Assembly (NCBI GenBank): GCA_023663685.1
Contig: JAMPHB010000001.1
Location: 864,594 to 928,593 of the forward strand
Length of the DNA stretch: 64,000 nucleotides
Direction of reading: 5' to 3'
From: Blautia sp.
Lineage (GTDB): Bacteria > Bacillota > Clostridia > Lachnospirales > Lachnospiraceae
Part shown: piece by piece, positions 29,440 through 37,787 of the stretch
Layout of the letters: the number at the start of each line of letters is the position of its first letter
Numbering within the stretch: position 1 is the stretch's first letter
The notes under the pieces: model-generated
Told to the model about the DNA's origin: nothing
The model's database searches: none
Seen by the model: the letters and a program-made list of their open reading frames with translations, nothing else
Made by a program: the position numbers and the translations under genes

Positions 29440-29655
29440 CTAAAAATTAAGACCAACCAGGAAATTCACACCGTACTGGATAAGCCAGTCCAACAGTGCG
29501 ATGACCAGACCGAGCACTACGGACACAGCGATTACCGCGACCGTCTGCCTTGCAACGGAACCGCGATCCGGCCAGATGATCTTGGCAAACTCCGCCTTAA
29601 GCCCCGTAAACCACTTTGTCTTCGGAGCCTTTTCTACGTTTTCTGTCTGTCCCAT
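29440..29655 (-). CDS. secE: Preprotein translocase subunit SecE
   Basis: 71 residues with one C-terminal transmembrane helix (TVAVIAVSVVLGLVIALLDWL) preceded by the amphipathic stretch WFTGLKAEFAKIIWPDR, where the WP motif is the SecE hallmark. It clamps SecY in the Sec channel. Located directly upstream of nusG as in most bacteria. Confidence 0.95.
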   Translation of the reverse strand: MGQTENVEKAPKTKWFTGLKAEFAKIIWPDRGSVARQTVAVIAVSVVLGLVIALLDWLIQYGVNFLVGLNF

Positions 29656-29679
29656 TTCGTACTCCTTTACTCTTCCTTA

Positions 29680-29829
29680 CTATTTGGTTTCCTTGTGTAC
29701 TGTATGAGTCCTGCAGAATCTACAGTACTTTTTGATTTCCATTCGGTCCGGATGAGTCTTTTTCTCTTTGGTCGTATTGTAATTACGACGCTTGCACTCA
29801 GTGCACGCTAATGTAATCTTGGTACGCAC
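29680..29829 (-). CDS. rpmG: Ribosomal protein L33
   Basis: 49 residues starting at GTG 29829 with GGAGG nine bases upstream: [20 protein letters not shown], then [19 protein letters not shown] and [10 protein letters not shown]. The two CxxC pairs show the zinc-binding form of L33. First gene of the secE-nusG-rplKA operon; too short for ordinary ORF length cut-offs. Confidence 0.95.
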   Translation of the reverse strand: MRTKITLACTECKRRNYNTTKEKKTHPDRMEIKKYCRFCRTHTVHKETK

Positions 29830-29908
29830 AACTTCCACCTCCGTTTTCTTAAATTAGTTGCCTGTTTAAAATTAGGCATAAAAAAAAGACCTGCTTTCAA
29901 GCCCTCCT

Positions 29909-29937
29909 ACTATAGCACGATTTTTCTTCTCCGTCAA
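29909..29937 (-). promoter_or_regulatory. SigA promoter of rpmG-secE-nusG-rplKA
   Basis: Minus strand TTGACG, 17-base spacer, TATAGT, about 80 bases upstream of rpmG. The leader contains a run of eight T (RNA U) preceded by only weak pairing. The remaining stretch to 30053 holds nothing recognisable. Confidence 0.85.
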
Positions 29938-30053
29938 CACTTTTTCCTTCAAAGCACTCTAAAAATATCCGCAAAAACGCCGATAATATAGGAGGAAACG
30001 GCAAAATCACAAAATATTGTGCAAAAATCGAAATTTTCTTATTTATATAGGTG

Positions 30054-30082
30054 TTGAAAAATTTGATAAAGCACGATATAAT
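30054..30082 (+). promoter_or_regulatory. SigA-type promoter of the FliD-like gene
   Basis: TTGAAA, 17-base spacer, TATAAT, 55 bases upstream of the ATG. No SigD-type element was recognised here. Confidence 0.8.
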
Positions 30083-30137
30083 ATATGTGTACAAATGGAT
30101 TTGTACGCCCTTATCACGGAAGAAAGGAGGGAAGTCT

Positions 30138-31424
30138 ATGGCACGCATCGACAGCGCGTATGCATATTACATGTCCACATATGCGAATAAGGAAGTTTCC
30201 CGCTACGACTCACATAAGAAAAGTGAATTGCGCAAGGTCTACAACCGCATCGTTAAGGCGAACAAGGATTCACCTTTATATAAGATTGCCCATCCGTCCA
30301 GCGCGAAGCGCTATGCCATCGACATTAAGGAGAACGCCAAGTCGATTCAGAACGTGGTTGCCTCCCTGTCAGACCGGTATGGGACTTTCGAAAACTCCTT
30401 CCAGAAAAAGGTAGCAGTTTCCTCCGACGAGGACAAGGTCGGCGTTACCTACATCGGTGACGGGAGCGAAGAGAATCCTTCCGATCAGTTTGTGATCTCC
30501 GTGGAGCAGCTCGCCACACCGCAGACAAATATTGGCAATTATCTGCCCGCCAATGAGCTTTCGATACGGCCGGGGGCTTATTCCTTTGATCTTAGCACGA
30601 ACTCCTCCGCCTACGAATTCCAGTTCAGCGTGAGCGAAAATGAGACGAATCTGGATATTATCCAAAAGCTTGCGAAGCTTGTGAACCAGTCCAATCTGGG
30701 TATCACCGCGGATATTTTGAACGACGGGGACGCCAGTGCCTTAGCGCTCACCTCGGTACAGACCGGGCTTGGCGAGGGCGAAGGACAGCTCTTCTCCATC
30801 TCTCCGGATGCAAGCTCCGGCTCGCTGGAGACGATGAAGCTTTTAGGGATCAATCAGGTGGCGGAAAAAGCGCACAATTCCAGCTTTACTCTGAACGGCG
30901 TTGCGCACACCTCTTTGTCCAATACCTTTACAATCAACAATACCTTTGAGCTGACGCTCAGGGAAGCCACCGACGGCCAGTCCACAACAATCGGCTTTAA
31001 GCCCAATACCGACGCGATTGCCGACAATATCCAGACGATGGTGGACGCGTACAACCGCATCCTCACCGTGGCAGAGAGCTACTCGAAGGGAGAGGGCAGC
31101 CGCCTGTTTAACGATATGTCCTCGCTGGCGCGCCATAACCAGATTGCCCTGGAATATATCGGACTGATGGTCGGGGACGACGGAGACCTCTCGATTGACC
31201 GGGATATCCTTGCCCGCTCCGTGGAGCCCGACCGGGCGGAGAACACTTTTGCCGCCTTAAGCCGCTTCCGGGACACGCTGGGCGTCAAGGCGGAGAATGT
31301 TGCCATCGACCCGATGCATTACGTCAACAAAGTAATCGTGGCATACAAGAATCCGGGACACAATTTCGCCACTCCCTATATCAGCTCGATATACTCCGGC
31401 ATGATGCTGGACAGCTACATCTAA
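30138..31424 (+). CDS. FliD-like flagellar filament cap / hook-associated protein
   Basis: 428 residues starting at ATG 30138 with AAAGGAGGGA upstream (the frame extends back past the promoter to 30051). The C-terminal half carries FliD-type features: SNLGITADILNDGDASALAL with a following GEGQLFSISPD, NTFTINNTFELTLREATDG, TTIGFKPNTDAIADNIQTMV and an amphipathic helical end. The N-terminus (MARIDSAYAYYMSTYANKEV) is unlike classical FliD and lacks the long D0 coiled coil, so it may be a cap-related protein specific to this group. It would sit outside the cell at the filament tip. It is convergent with the glycosyltransferase gene next to it, and flagellin lies 5 kb away. Confidence 0.65.
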   Translation: MARIDSAYAYYMSTYANKEVSRYDSHKKSELRKVYNRIVKANKDSPLYKIAHPSSAKRYAIDIKENAKSIQNVVASLSDRYGTFENSFQKKVAVSSDEDKVGVTYIGDGSEENPSDQFVISVEQLATPQTNIGNYLPANELSIRPGAYSFDLSTNSSAYEFQFSVSENETNLDIIQKLAKLVNQSNLGITADILNDGDASALALTSVQTGLGEGEGQLFSISPDASSGSLETMKLLGINQVAEKAHNSSFTLNGVAHTSLSNTFTINNTFELTLREATDGQSTTIGFKPNTDAIADNIQTMVDAYNRILTVAESYSKGEGSRLFNDMSSLARHNQIALEYIGLMVGDDGDLSIDRDILARSVEPDRAENTFAALSRFRDTLGVKAENVAIDPMHYVNKVIVAYKNPGHNFATPYISSIYSGMMLDSYI

Positions 31425-31428
31425 TAAA

Positions 31429-31470
31429 AAGGCTGTGAAAAATGTTAAGGCATTTTTCACAGCTTATTTT
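31429..31470. terminator. Bidirectional terminator between the FliD-like gene and the glycosyltransferase
   Basis: GGCTGTGAAAAATG (31431-31444) pairs with CATTTTTCACAGCT (31451-31464). TATTTTATT follows on plus and CTTTTTATTAG on minus. Confidence 0.88.
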
Positions 31471-33040
31471 ATTCCTGTATTTCTTTTTCCAGAGCAGACA
31501 GCTCTGCATCGTCCGGCAGCAGCCTGCGCACCTGCGCCAGCACGGCGGCAGCCTCCTCTTTCATTCCGGCATCTATCAAAATCCGAAGCTGCTGTTTGAC
31601 AGAATCCGCCAGCGCGCGAAGCTCCTGCCCGCCGTCTGCTCCCTGCGCACTTTTTTGCGCTTTCACTTCCGCCTCGCTCATCAGCGCATCGGGCGCGACC
31701 CTTCGGATCATATCCATGATGGGCGTGACTTTATTTCCCGCCTCCTCATACTCTGTAAGCTGGCTGCAAAAATACTCCCACAGCCCGGCATGTCCGTGCA
31801 TGACCGCAATTGTCCTCTCAAAAACGGGCGTCCTGCGCAGCTCGCACATCGCGCGCACAAGGGTGGGTACCATCTCCTCAAACACATAGACATGGCCGCT
31901 GACCCATTCCAGCTTATCCAGATATTTTTCCAGATACGCCGTATTCCCCTGCCGAAGCCCGCTGCAGATCAGCAGGGAATATCCCTCCTTGATCATCACC
32001 AGATCCATGCATTCCCCCACAAAGGGTACAGGCTTTTGTAAATATAAGATCGGCTCATTCTCAGCAAAAAAATCCTTCCACCTCAAATATTCCGCCGCTT
32101 TTTTCTCCGCTTCCGCGAAACGTTCCAGATAAAAGTATGCCCGCGCCATATTCAGCGCGAGAAACGCCTGGCACAGCTCGGTATTGCGCTTGTCCCCTAA
32201 GGCCTCCCTGCAGGCCGCCAGCGCCTCCCCGTAGCGCTCCCGCTCTCTGCAGGCAATGACCTTCGCCCCATAAAAACCGCCCAGCGCAATATTGTCATTG
32301 CGCTCGTTGCGCTCTGCCGTCAGCTTCAGGCACTCTTCACCCAGTGCATAGAGCTTGTCGTACTCCTTCACAGAACGGTATTCCTGCGCGAGCTGGATCC
32401 GCCATCGCAGATTGTCCGGCTCCTGCGCAATCATCTCCATCAAAAGCGGCACGTTCCGGTCAAAGTGCTTCCGCAGCGCCTCCTCGGTCTCGTAGACGTA
32501 GCCGAAATGATGGACGATCGCCTTAAGTCCCTTGCAGTCGCCCTCCGCAGGTTCCATATACTCATGGATTTTGCTGACAAAATGCGTTTCGCGCGACAGC
32601 CTTGTCATGCGGGATACCCAGCTGTCTGTATACTGGGTCGCCTCCATATCCAGAAAATTCCTCTGGATATAGCTGGCTCTGCCATAAGACTTATATTCCC
32701 CGCTGACAAAAAAATCAATCAGCTCCCGCACATCCACAAACCACTCGTCGTCGTCCAGATACATATACCACTCGCCCCTGGCGTATTTGAGCGTCTCGTT
32801 GCGCGCTTTGGAAAAATCGTCGCACCACACAAAATCCGCGACCACGTCCGCATATTGCCCGAGAAGCTTCCGAAGCTCCCGGCTGCAACCCGTGTCCACC
32901 ACAATCAGCTCGCAGGGAAGCGCCTCCCGGATTGGCGTCAGGGAATCCAGACATTTCTGAATCGTATCCTTACGGTCCGACGCTAAAAGTGCAATGGAGA
33001 GTACCGGAGCCGCGTCTTTTTTAACTTTTTTATTGTCCAT
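31469..33040 (-). CDS. GT2-family glycosyltransferase with TPR-like C-terminal half (probable flagellin modification)
   Basis: 523 residues. The N-terminal GT-A domain begins LSIALLASDRKDTIQKCLDS, has LIVVDTGCS, and carries an acidic metal/nucleotide site MYLDDDEW near residues 95-100. The C-terminal ~300 residues are helical with TPR-like repeats and close with the module VKQQLRILIDAGMKEEAAAV...LLPDDAELSALE, which recurs in the next two genes. GT2 enzymes of this two-part form near flagellin genes are thought to add sugars to surface-exposed Ser/Thr; that role is inferred here from position between the FliD-like gene and flagellin. The start codon overlaps the stop of the preceding gene by one base (TAATG). 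Confidence 0.8.
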   Translation of the reverse strand: MDNKKVKKDAAPVLSIALLASDRKDTIQKCLDSLTPIREALPCELIVVDTGCSRELRKLLGQYADVVADFVWCDDFSKARNETLKYARGEWYMYLDDDEWFVDVRELIDFFVSGEYKSYGRASYIQRNFLDMEATQYTDSWVSRMTRLSRETHFVSKIHEYMEPAEGDCKGLKAIVHHFGYVYETEEALRKHFDRNVPLLMEMIAQEPDNLRWRIQLAQEYRSVKEYDKLYALGEECLKLTAERNERNDNIALGGFYGAKVIACRERERYGEALAACREALGDKRNTELCQAFLALNMARAYFYLERFAEAEKKAAEYLRWKDFFAENEPILYLQKPVPFVGECMDLVMIKEGYSLLICSGLRQGNTAYLEKYLDKLEWVSGHVYVFEEMVPTLVRAMCELRRTPVFERTIAVMHGHAGLWEYFCSQLTEYEEAGNKVTPIMDMIRRVAPDALMSEAEVKAQKSAQGADGGQELRALADSVKQQLRILIDAGMKEEAAAVLAQVRRLLPDDAELSALEKEIQE

Positions 33041-33861
33041 TAAGAAAAGTGTCCTCTCAGCTCTGCCTTAAGCAGCTCCAAATCCTCGTCCTCCGGCGTC
33101 ATCTGCTGCAGCTGCTCCGCCACCGCGTAAGCCTCCGCATACATGCCGGAATCCATCAGGTTCAAAATCTGCGTCTTCACCTGAATTGCAATCTCCGCCA
33201 TCTCACTGGAAGCCGCCGCAGCCTCCTGCACACGCTTTGCCTCCTCGTCCCCGAGAAGCGACGCGTAATGCCTGATGATGGTTCCAAGCACCGGCCATTC
33301 TCTTGCCGCATTCCCCAGACAGTCCAGCCTTTCCCTGCTCTCCTCCGGTGTATAGGCAAATGCCTTTTCCACCCAGAGCGCGCCCCGGATATGGTCAGGC
33401 AGAATCGCCTGCCCTTCCTCAAACGCCAGCGGCTGGTACACCTGCCTTGCATAGCGCATATTCGCCGCCGCATACTCCCGCATAAGCCGCTCCACGCTCT
33501 CTGTACTGTCTCCCTGCAGGACGCCGCTCACCCAGAAATTCGACATATGCATTTCCAGATAATCGTAGCGGATATCGTTTTTCGTGCGGATTCCCGCCAA
33601 ATGCGTGCGCACAAAATCCCAGTGCTGCGCGGATTTTTTTCCATTCAAAATATTGACCATAATCATCCACTTTGCCAGCGGCTGCTCCAGCAGCATAGCC
33701 TCTAAGGGAATGCGCCCATTCTCCGCCGCCTGCCAGACTTCCTCGGGCAGAAACAGAAAGCTCCCGCTGTCCGTCATAAGCTGCATCGTCTGCGCCTGCA
33801 TGTGCTCGTCTACGCCAAAGCCCTGCATCGTTTCCTCATATCTATCCTTGATTTCGGTCAT
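33040..33861 (-). CDS. Helical repeat protein sharing its C-terminal module with flanking glycosyltransferases
   Basis: 273 residues from the ATG at 33861, which has AAGGACGG upstream. No glycosyltransferase domain is present. The protein is almost wholly helical, and it ends IQVKTQILNLMDSGMYAEAY...QLQQMTPEDEDLELLKAEL, matching the last ~45 residues of both neighbouring GT2 proteins in spacing of Gly, Glu-Ala and Pro-x-Asp. I do not recognise a known family. Being translated from a gene that overlaps the downstream GT2, it may be a subunit or scaffold of a glycosyltransferase complex working on flagellin. Confidence 0.6.
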   Translation of the reverse strand: MTEIKDRYEETMQGFGVDEHMQAQTMQLMTDSGSFLFLPEEVWQAAENGRIPLEAMLLEQPLAKWMIMVNILNGKKSAQHWDFVRTHLAGIRTKNDIRYDYLEMHMSNFWVSGVLQGDSTESVERLMREYAAANMRYARQVYQPLAFEEGQAILPDHIRGALWVEKAFAYTPEESRERLDCLGNAAREWPVLGTIIRHYASLLGDEEAKRVQEAAAASSEMAEIAIQVKTQILNLMDSGMYAEAYAVAEQLQQMTPEDEDLELLKAELRGHFS

Positions 33862-33940
33862 ATTTACCGTCCTTTCTGGCCAGCCTGTTCGTACTGAAAT
33901 ATATTTCGGCAATCCTCCCGCATTTGACAACCTCCGCTTG

Positions 33941-36091
33941 CTACTTTTTCAGACTTCCGAGCCTTGCCGCGAGGGTGAGCTCCGCCACGTCCAGATCGTT
34001 CGGCCGCATCGCGCGAAGCTGTGCAAGAATTTCCAGCGCCGCCTGATACTGTGCATTTTCCATGCAGGAGCGCACCTGCGCCTTGATGCCCTGCTCCAGC
34101 TTCCGCAGCTCCTCCTTCTCCTCCAGCTCCCGCCGCCTTCGCCCGTCTGCGATGGCCTGCAAAAGCTGCTTCACCGCTTCGCCGATTCCCTCATTCACAG
34201 AGGCCGCCCGCCGCATCAGCTCCGCCGCCTGCGGCATATCTGTCTCCTCGCAGGCAAAGGCGCGCTCCAGCAGAATCCCCGCCTGCACATACGCCGGAAG
34301 AAGCTCCGGGTAAGCCTCTATGATCTCCTCTTTAAAATATCGCCGTCCAAAGGTTGACGTTCTTTCGGCAAAATCCGTGAAGCTGCGCCTTTTGGCATGA
34401 TAATCCTTCTCCCCCACACTGTGGAGCACCCGCGCCTCTGCGAGCCGCGCGAGCGCGTAATCTATATGCACCGACTCCCGGCTTCGAATTTTTGTAAGCT
34501 CCTGCTCTGTCGCAAGAATGTCCGAAAGGGGCACTTTGGCAATATAGTCCGCAAGCTGCTCCTTCCATCTCTCAAAGGGTACGGACAGATAGCCCTCCTC
34601 CACGGAGACTCCATACTTATTCAGAATCGCAAGGACATTTTCCGGCGTCAGGAAAACGTCGGGCGTGCGCCGGCAGAACTCTCCAAAAGCCTCCGCCAGA
34701 CGGCTGCCGTCTCCGTTTATGTCTGCGGCCAAAAGCTTTGCATACCAGATATACCAGAACTCTCCCTGCATTTTCGCCGTCATGCCAAGCAGATTCCGGT
34801 ACGCCGGTTCCTGCCCGTTTTTCCCCTCAATCGCGGCAAACAGCTTTGACGCCGCCTCCTTATTGTTCCAGAGATCCTGCATCGCCGTAAGCAGCGTTTC
34901 ATCCTCCGGCTGCTCTGACATCGCTTCCACCAGAACCGGAAACAGATCGTCCGACATGTACATCACCTGCCGTCCCCAGCCCAGCTCGCCGTAGTGCTCT
35001 CTGAGCAGGGAAATATCCCCCCGCATCAGGGCGCATCCAATCCGCAGGGAGAGCGCGCGTTTCATGCACATATCGTCGTATGCCGTTCCCACCAGAAGAG
35101 CGCCCTCCTGCTCGGCCTGCTCCTTCGGGTGCGCCGAAAAATATTTCCGTCCCTCCTCATAGATGCGCAGCTGTTCCTCCGTGGCCTCACATTCCCTCCT
35201 GCAAAAATGCAGGCGTGCCATCTGCAGCGCGCAATAGGCATGGCACAGCCGGGAGAGGCGCTTGTCGAGCTTCATCGCCCGCTCCACCCCCAGCGCCGCA
35301 TCGTAGCGCCCAAGCGCGATCAGGCTTGTCAGAATCCCCGCATAGAAGGTTCCGATATCCCGGTAATCCTGCGGGTCTGTGCACCCCGTTGTCACCCGGA
35401 CAGACTCCTCGCAGAAGCGCAGCATCTCCTCCCACTTCTGCACATTGTTGAACTCCTGCACAATCTGCACCCGCCAGCGCAGGCGCTTTGGCTCCTCCTT
35501 TAGCATCTGCAGAAGAAGCGGATAATTCCGCTCAAATTTTTTAAGCTTCGCCTCGCGGGTCAGCGCGATATAGCCGGTGTGGTTCACGACCGCCCGCAGA
35601 TTGATGCACTGGCCGATCTGCGGCGCAATGTACTCGTGGATCTTGCTGTAAAAACGCGTCTCGGGATAGAGCTTAATCATTCTCGAAACCCAGTTATCGC
35701 TGCAAAAGGTTCCTGCCTGATCGTGGAAATTCCGCTGGATATAGTTGGCGCAGCCATAGCCCTTATATTTGCCGGAGCGGAAAAAATCTATGAGCTCCTG
35801 ATATTCCACAAACCACTCGTCGTCGTCGATGAACAGATACCACTCGCCCTCTGCCATTTTTACGCTGACATTCCTCGCCTTGGAGAAATCGTCGCACCAG
35901 TCGAATTCCGCCACCTTGTCCGTATATTCCAGACACAGCTCATGCACCGACGGCTCCTTACTGGTATCTACGATGATCAGCTCACTGGGAATTTCATCCA
36001 TAATCGGGCGCAGGGAATCCAGACAGCGTTTTACCTCCGCCTTGTTTCTGGACGCCAGCATTGCAATTGATAGTAAAAGCTTTTCGGCCAC
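33941..36091 (-). CDS. Large GT2-family glycosyltransferase with TPR-like region (probable flagellin modification)
   Basis: 716 residues starting at GTG 36091 with GGAGG upstream. GT-A features: LSIAMLASRNKAEVKRCLDS, LIIVDTSKEPS, WCDDFSKARNVSV and the acidic site FIDDDEWF at about residues 88-94. The following ~550 residues are helical and repeat-like, ending with IKAQVRSCMENAQYQAALEI...AMRPNDLDVAELT, the same closing module as in the two genes downstream. The N-terminal 240 residues are clearly related to those of the 523-residue GT2, so the two arose by duplication. It lies directly after the flagellin terminator. The probable substrate is flagellin, by position only. Confidence 0.8.
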   Translation of the reverse strand: MAEKLLLSIAMLASRNKAEVKRCLDSLRPIMDEIPSELIIVDTSKEPSVHELCLEYTDKVAEFDWCDDFSKARNVSVKMAEGEWYLFIDDDEWFVEYQELIDFFRSGKYKGYGCANYIQRNFHDQAGTFCSDNWVSRMIKLYPETRFYSKIHEYIAPQIGQCINLRAVVNHTGYIALTREAKLKKFERNYPLLLQMLKEEPKRLRWRVQIVQEFNNVQKWEEMLRFCEESVRVTTGCTDPQDYRDIGTFYAGILTSLIALGRYDAALGVERAMKLDKRLSRLCHAYCALQMARLHFCRRECEATEEQLRIYEEGRKYFSAHPKEQAEQEGALLVGTAYDDMCMKRALSLRIGCALMRGDISLLREHYGELGWGRQVMYMSDDLFPVLVEAMSEQPEDETLLTAMQDLWNNKEAASKLFAAIEGKNGQEPAYRNLLGMTAKMQGEFWYIWYAKLLAADINGDGSRLAEAFGEFCRRTPDVFLTPENVLAILNKYGVSVEEGYLSVPFERWKEQLADYIAKVPLSDILATEQELTKIRSRESVHIDYALARLAEARVLHSVGEKDYHAKRRSFTDFAERTSTFGRRYFKEEIIEAYPELLPAYVQAGILLERAFACEETDMPQAAELMRRAASVNEGIGEAVKQLLQAIADGRRRRELEEKEELRKLEQGIKAQVRSCMENAQYQAALEILAQLRAMRPNDLDVAELTLAARLGSLKK

Positions 36092-36116
36092 GGCACAACC
36101 TCCACATGATTTTTCT

Positions 36117-36148
36117 AAGAAAAAAGGAGAGCGATTTCTCGCTCTCCG
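36117..36148 (-). terminator. Intrinsic terminator of flagellin
   Basis: Perfect nine-base stem GGAGAGCGA/TCGCTCTCC with a four-base loop, followed on the minus strand by TTTTTTCTT. Confidence 0.93.
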
Positions 36149-36187
36149 TATAAAACATAAGGTTCATATCCCTTGCGGGCATTACGC

Positions 36188-37645
36188 TTACTGTAACAGT
36201 GACAGAACACCCTGAGTTGCCTGATTTGCCTGAGCCAGCATAGACTGTCCAGCCTGTGCAAGAATGTTGTTCTTGCTGTACTCAACCATCTCTTCTGCCA
36301 TATCGGTATCACGAATCTGGGACTCAGCGCTTGTGGTATTCTCAACAACGTTGTCCAAGTTCGAGATCGTGTGCTCCAGTCTGTTCTGGATTGCACCAAG
36401 CTCAGATCTCTGTGCAGAAACCTTTGCAAGTGCGTCTGCGATAGCGTCGATTGCGTAGGTTGCCTTCGCGCCTGTAGTATCCATAACGCTAATGCCCTTA
36501 ATGCCAAGTCCCGGAGCGTCCATGGTGTCGATCGTGAAGGAAATCTTGTTCGTGCCGTCTGCGTCTGCGCCTACATGTAAACCAATCTGTAAGCCCTGCT
36601 TAATCTGTACGTCGCCCTCGTTAATCTTGAAAGCAACCTGGGTCAGATCAGAAGAGTACTGGGTAGATGTCGCATAGTCGTCGGTGAATGAGGATGCCTC
36701 TACAGTTGCCTCATGTCCCGGATCCGCGCCGATGGAGCTTGCCTTGCGAAGCTCATCTGCGATCAGCTCATAAGCCTTCTTTGCGGAGATAACAGAGCCG
36801 TCATTGTCTGCAATACCGTCTCCCGCAACACCCTTTGCCTCTACGCCGTCTGTCATTGCAACCAGCGTCTGTGTTCCAACGATAACCTTGTCAGTATCCT
36901 TAATCAGGTTCGCAATGCTCTCTCTGGTCAGGATATTGTCGGTAACTACCTCATCTGCCTTGTCGTCAACAATCTTGTACTCAGTTCCGTTGATGGAGAT
37001 GATTGCGCCTTCCTCGATTGCCTTTGCCTCTACGCTGGTACCATTCATAATGATATCGCGAACTGCCTCAACGGTTGTACCGATGGTATAGCCCTTTGCT
37101 CCGATGGAAATGGTATCGCCATATTTCAGAGCGTCCATGGTAAAGGTTGCTACGCCGGTTCCAACTCCCTTAAGTGTTCCCTGAAGTCCTGCGTCCTTTG
37201 CAGCCACAATAGCAGTAGAGCTCTTGCCATTGCCCTTCAACAGATATGTCTCGTTGAACTTTGTTGTCTCAGCAACACGATCAATCTCTGTGGTCAGCTG
37301 CTCGATCTCGTTCTGGATTGCCAGACGGTCGGATTCACTGTTTGTTCCGTTTGCTGCCTGCACTGCAAGCTCGTTCATTCTCTGCAGCATAGAATGTACT
37401 TCGTTCAATGCGCCCTCAGCTGTCTGTACTGCTGAGATACCGTCCTGTGCATTGGAGGAAGCCTGATCCAGACCTCTGATCTGCTTTCTCATCTTCTCAG
37501 AAATAGAAAGACCTGCTGCGTCGTCAGCTGCACGGTTAATTCTGAAACCGCTGGAGAGCTTCTCCGCTGACTTACCCTGACTTGTCGTTGTTACGTTCAA
37601 CATTCTGTTGGCGTTCATTGCCTGCATATTGTGCTGTACTACCAT
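36188..37645 (-). CDS. fliC: Flagellin
   Basis: 485 residues from the ATG at 37645, with AAGGAGGAAAAATC upstream. The N-terminal D0/D1 region is canonical: VVQHNMQAMNANRMLNVTTT, SAEKLSSGFRINRAADDAAG, LSISEKMRKQIRGLDQAS. The C-terminal D0/D1 region includes RSELGAIQNRLEHTISNLDN and ends MLAQANQATQGVLSLLQ. A ~220-residue variable central domain, rich in Asp/Thr/Ala/Gly, lies between and offers many Ser/Thr sites for glycosylation. It builds the flagellar filament after export by the flagellar secretion system. It has a SigD-type promoter and its own terminator, so it is a single-gene transcript. Confidence 0.97.
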   Translation of the reverse strand: MVVQHNMQAMNANRMLNVTTTSQGKSAEKLSSGFRINRAADDAAGLSISEKMRKQIRGLDQASSNAQDGISAVQTAEGALNEVHSMLQRMNELAVQAANGTNSESDRLAIQNEIEQLTTEIDRVAETTKFNETYLLKGNGKSSTAIVAAKDAGLQGTLKGVGTGVATFTMDALKYGDTISIGAKGYTIGTTVEAVRDIIMNGTSVEAKAIEEGAIISINGTEYKIVDDKADEVVTDNILTRESIANLIKDTDKVIVGTQTLVAMTDGVEAKGVAGDGIADNDGSVISAKKAYELIADELRKASSIGADPGHEATVEASSFTDDYATSTQYSSDLTQVAFKINEGDVQIKQGLQIGLHVGADADGTNKISFTIDTMDAPGLGIKGISVMDTTGAKATYAIDAIADALAKVSAQRSELGAIQNRLEHTISNLDNVVENTTSAESQIRDTDMAEEMVEYSKNNILAQAGQSMLAQANQATQGVLSLLQ

Positions 37646-37729
37646 GATTTTTCCTCCTTGAATTTCCTTGCAACTTGCCTGTTGCAATCAATGTTTGTGA
37701 GTGTTTTTATTACTACCTACTTGCCTTAT

Positions 37730-37756
37730 ATATCGGGAAAAATCGGAAGTACTTAA
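37730..37756 (-). promoter_or_regulatory. SigD (sigma-28) promoter of flagellin
   Basis: Minus strand TTAA, 15-base spacer, CCCGATAT, against the SigD consensus TAAA-N15-GCCGATAT. It lies about 85 bases upstream of the flagellin start. Confidence 0.85.
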
Positions 37757-37787
37757 CCCCTAATTTAAAATTTTTTATTTATTATCT

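Noticed and set aside
29850-30053. tRNA or small RNA gene between rpmG and the FliD-like gene
   Set aside because: No cloverleaf, CCA end or strong structured RNA was seen; only a promoter and an A/T-rich leader.
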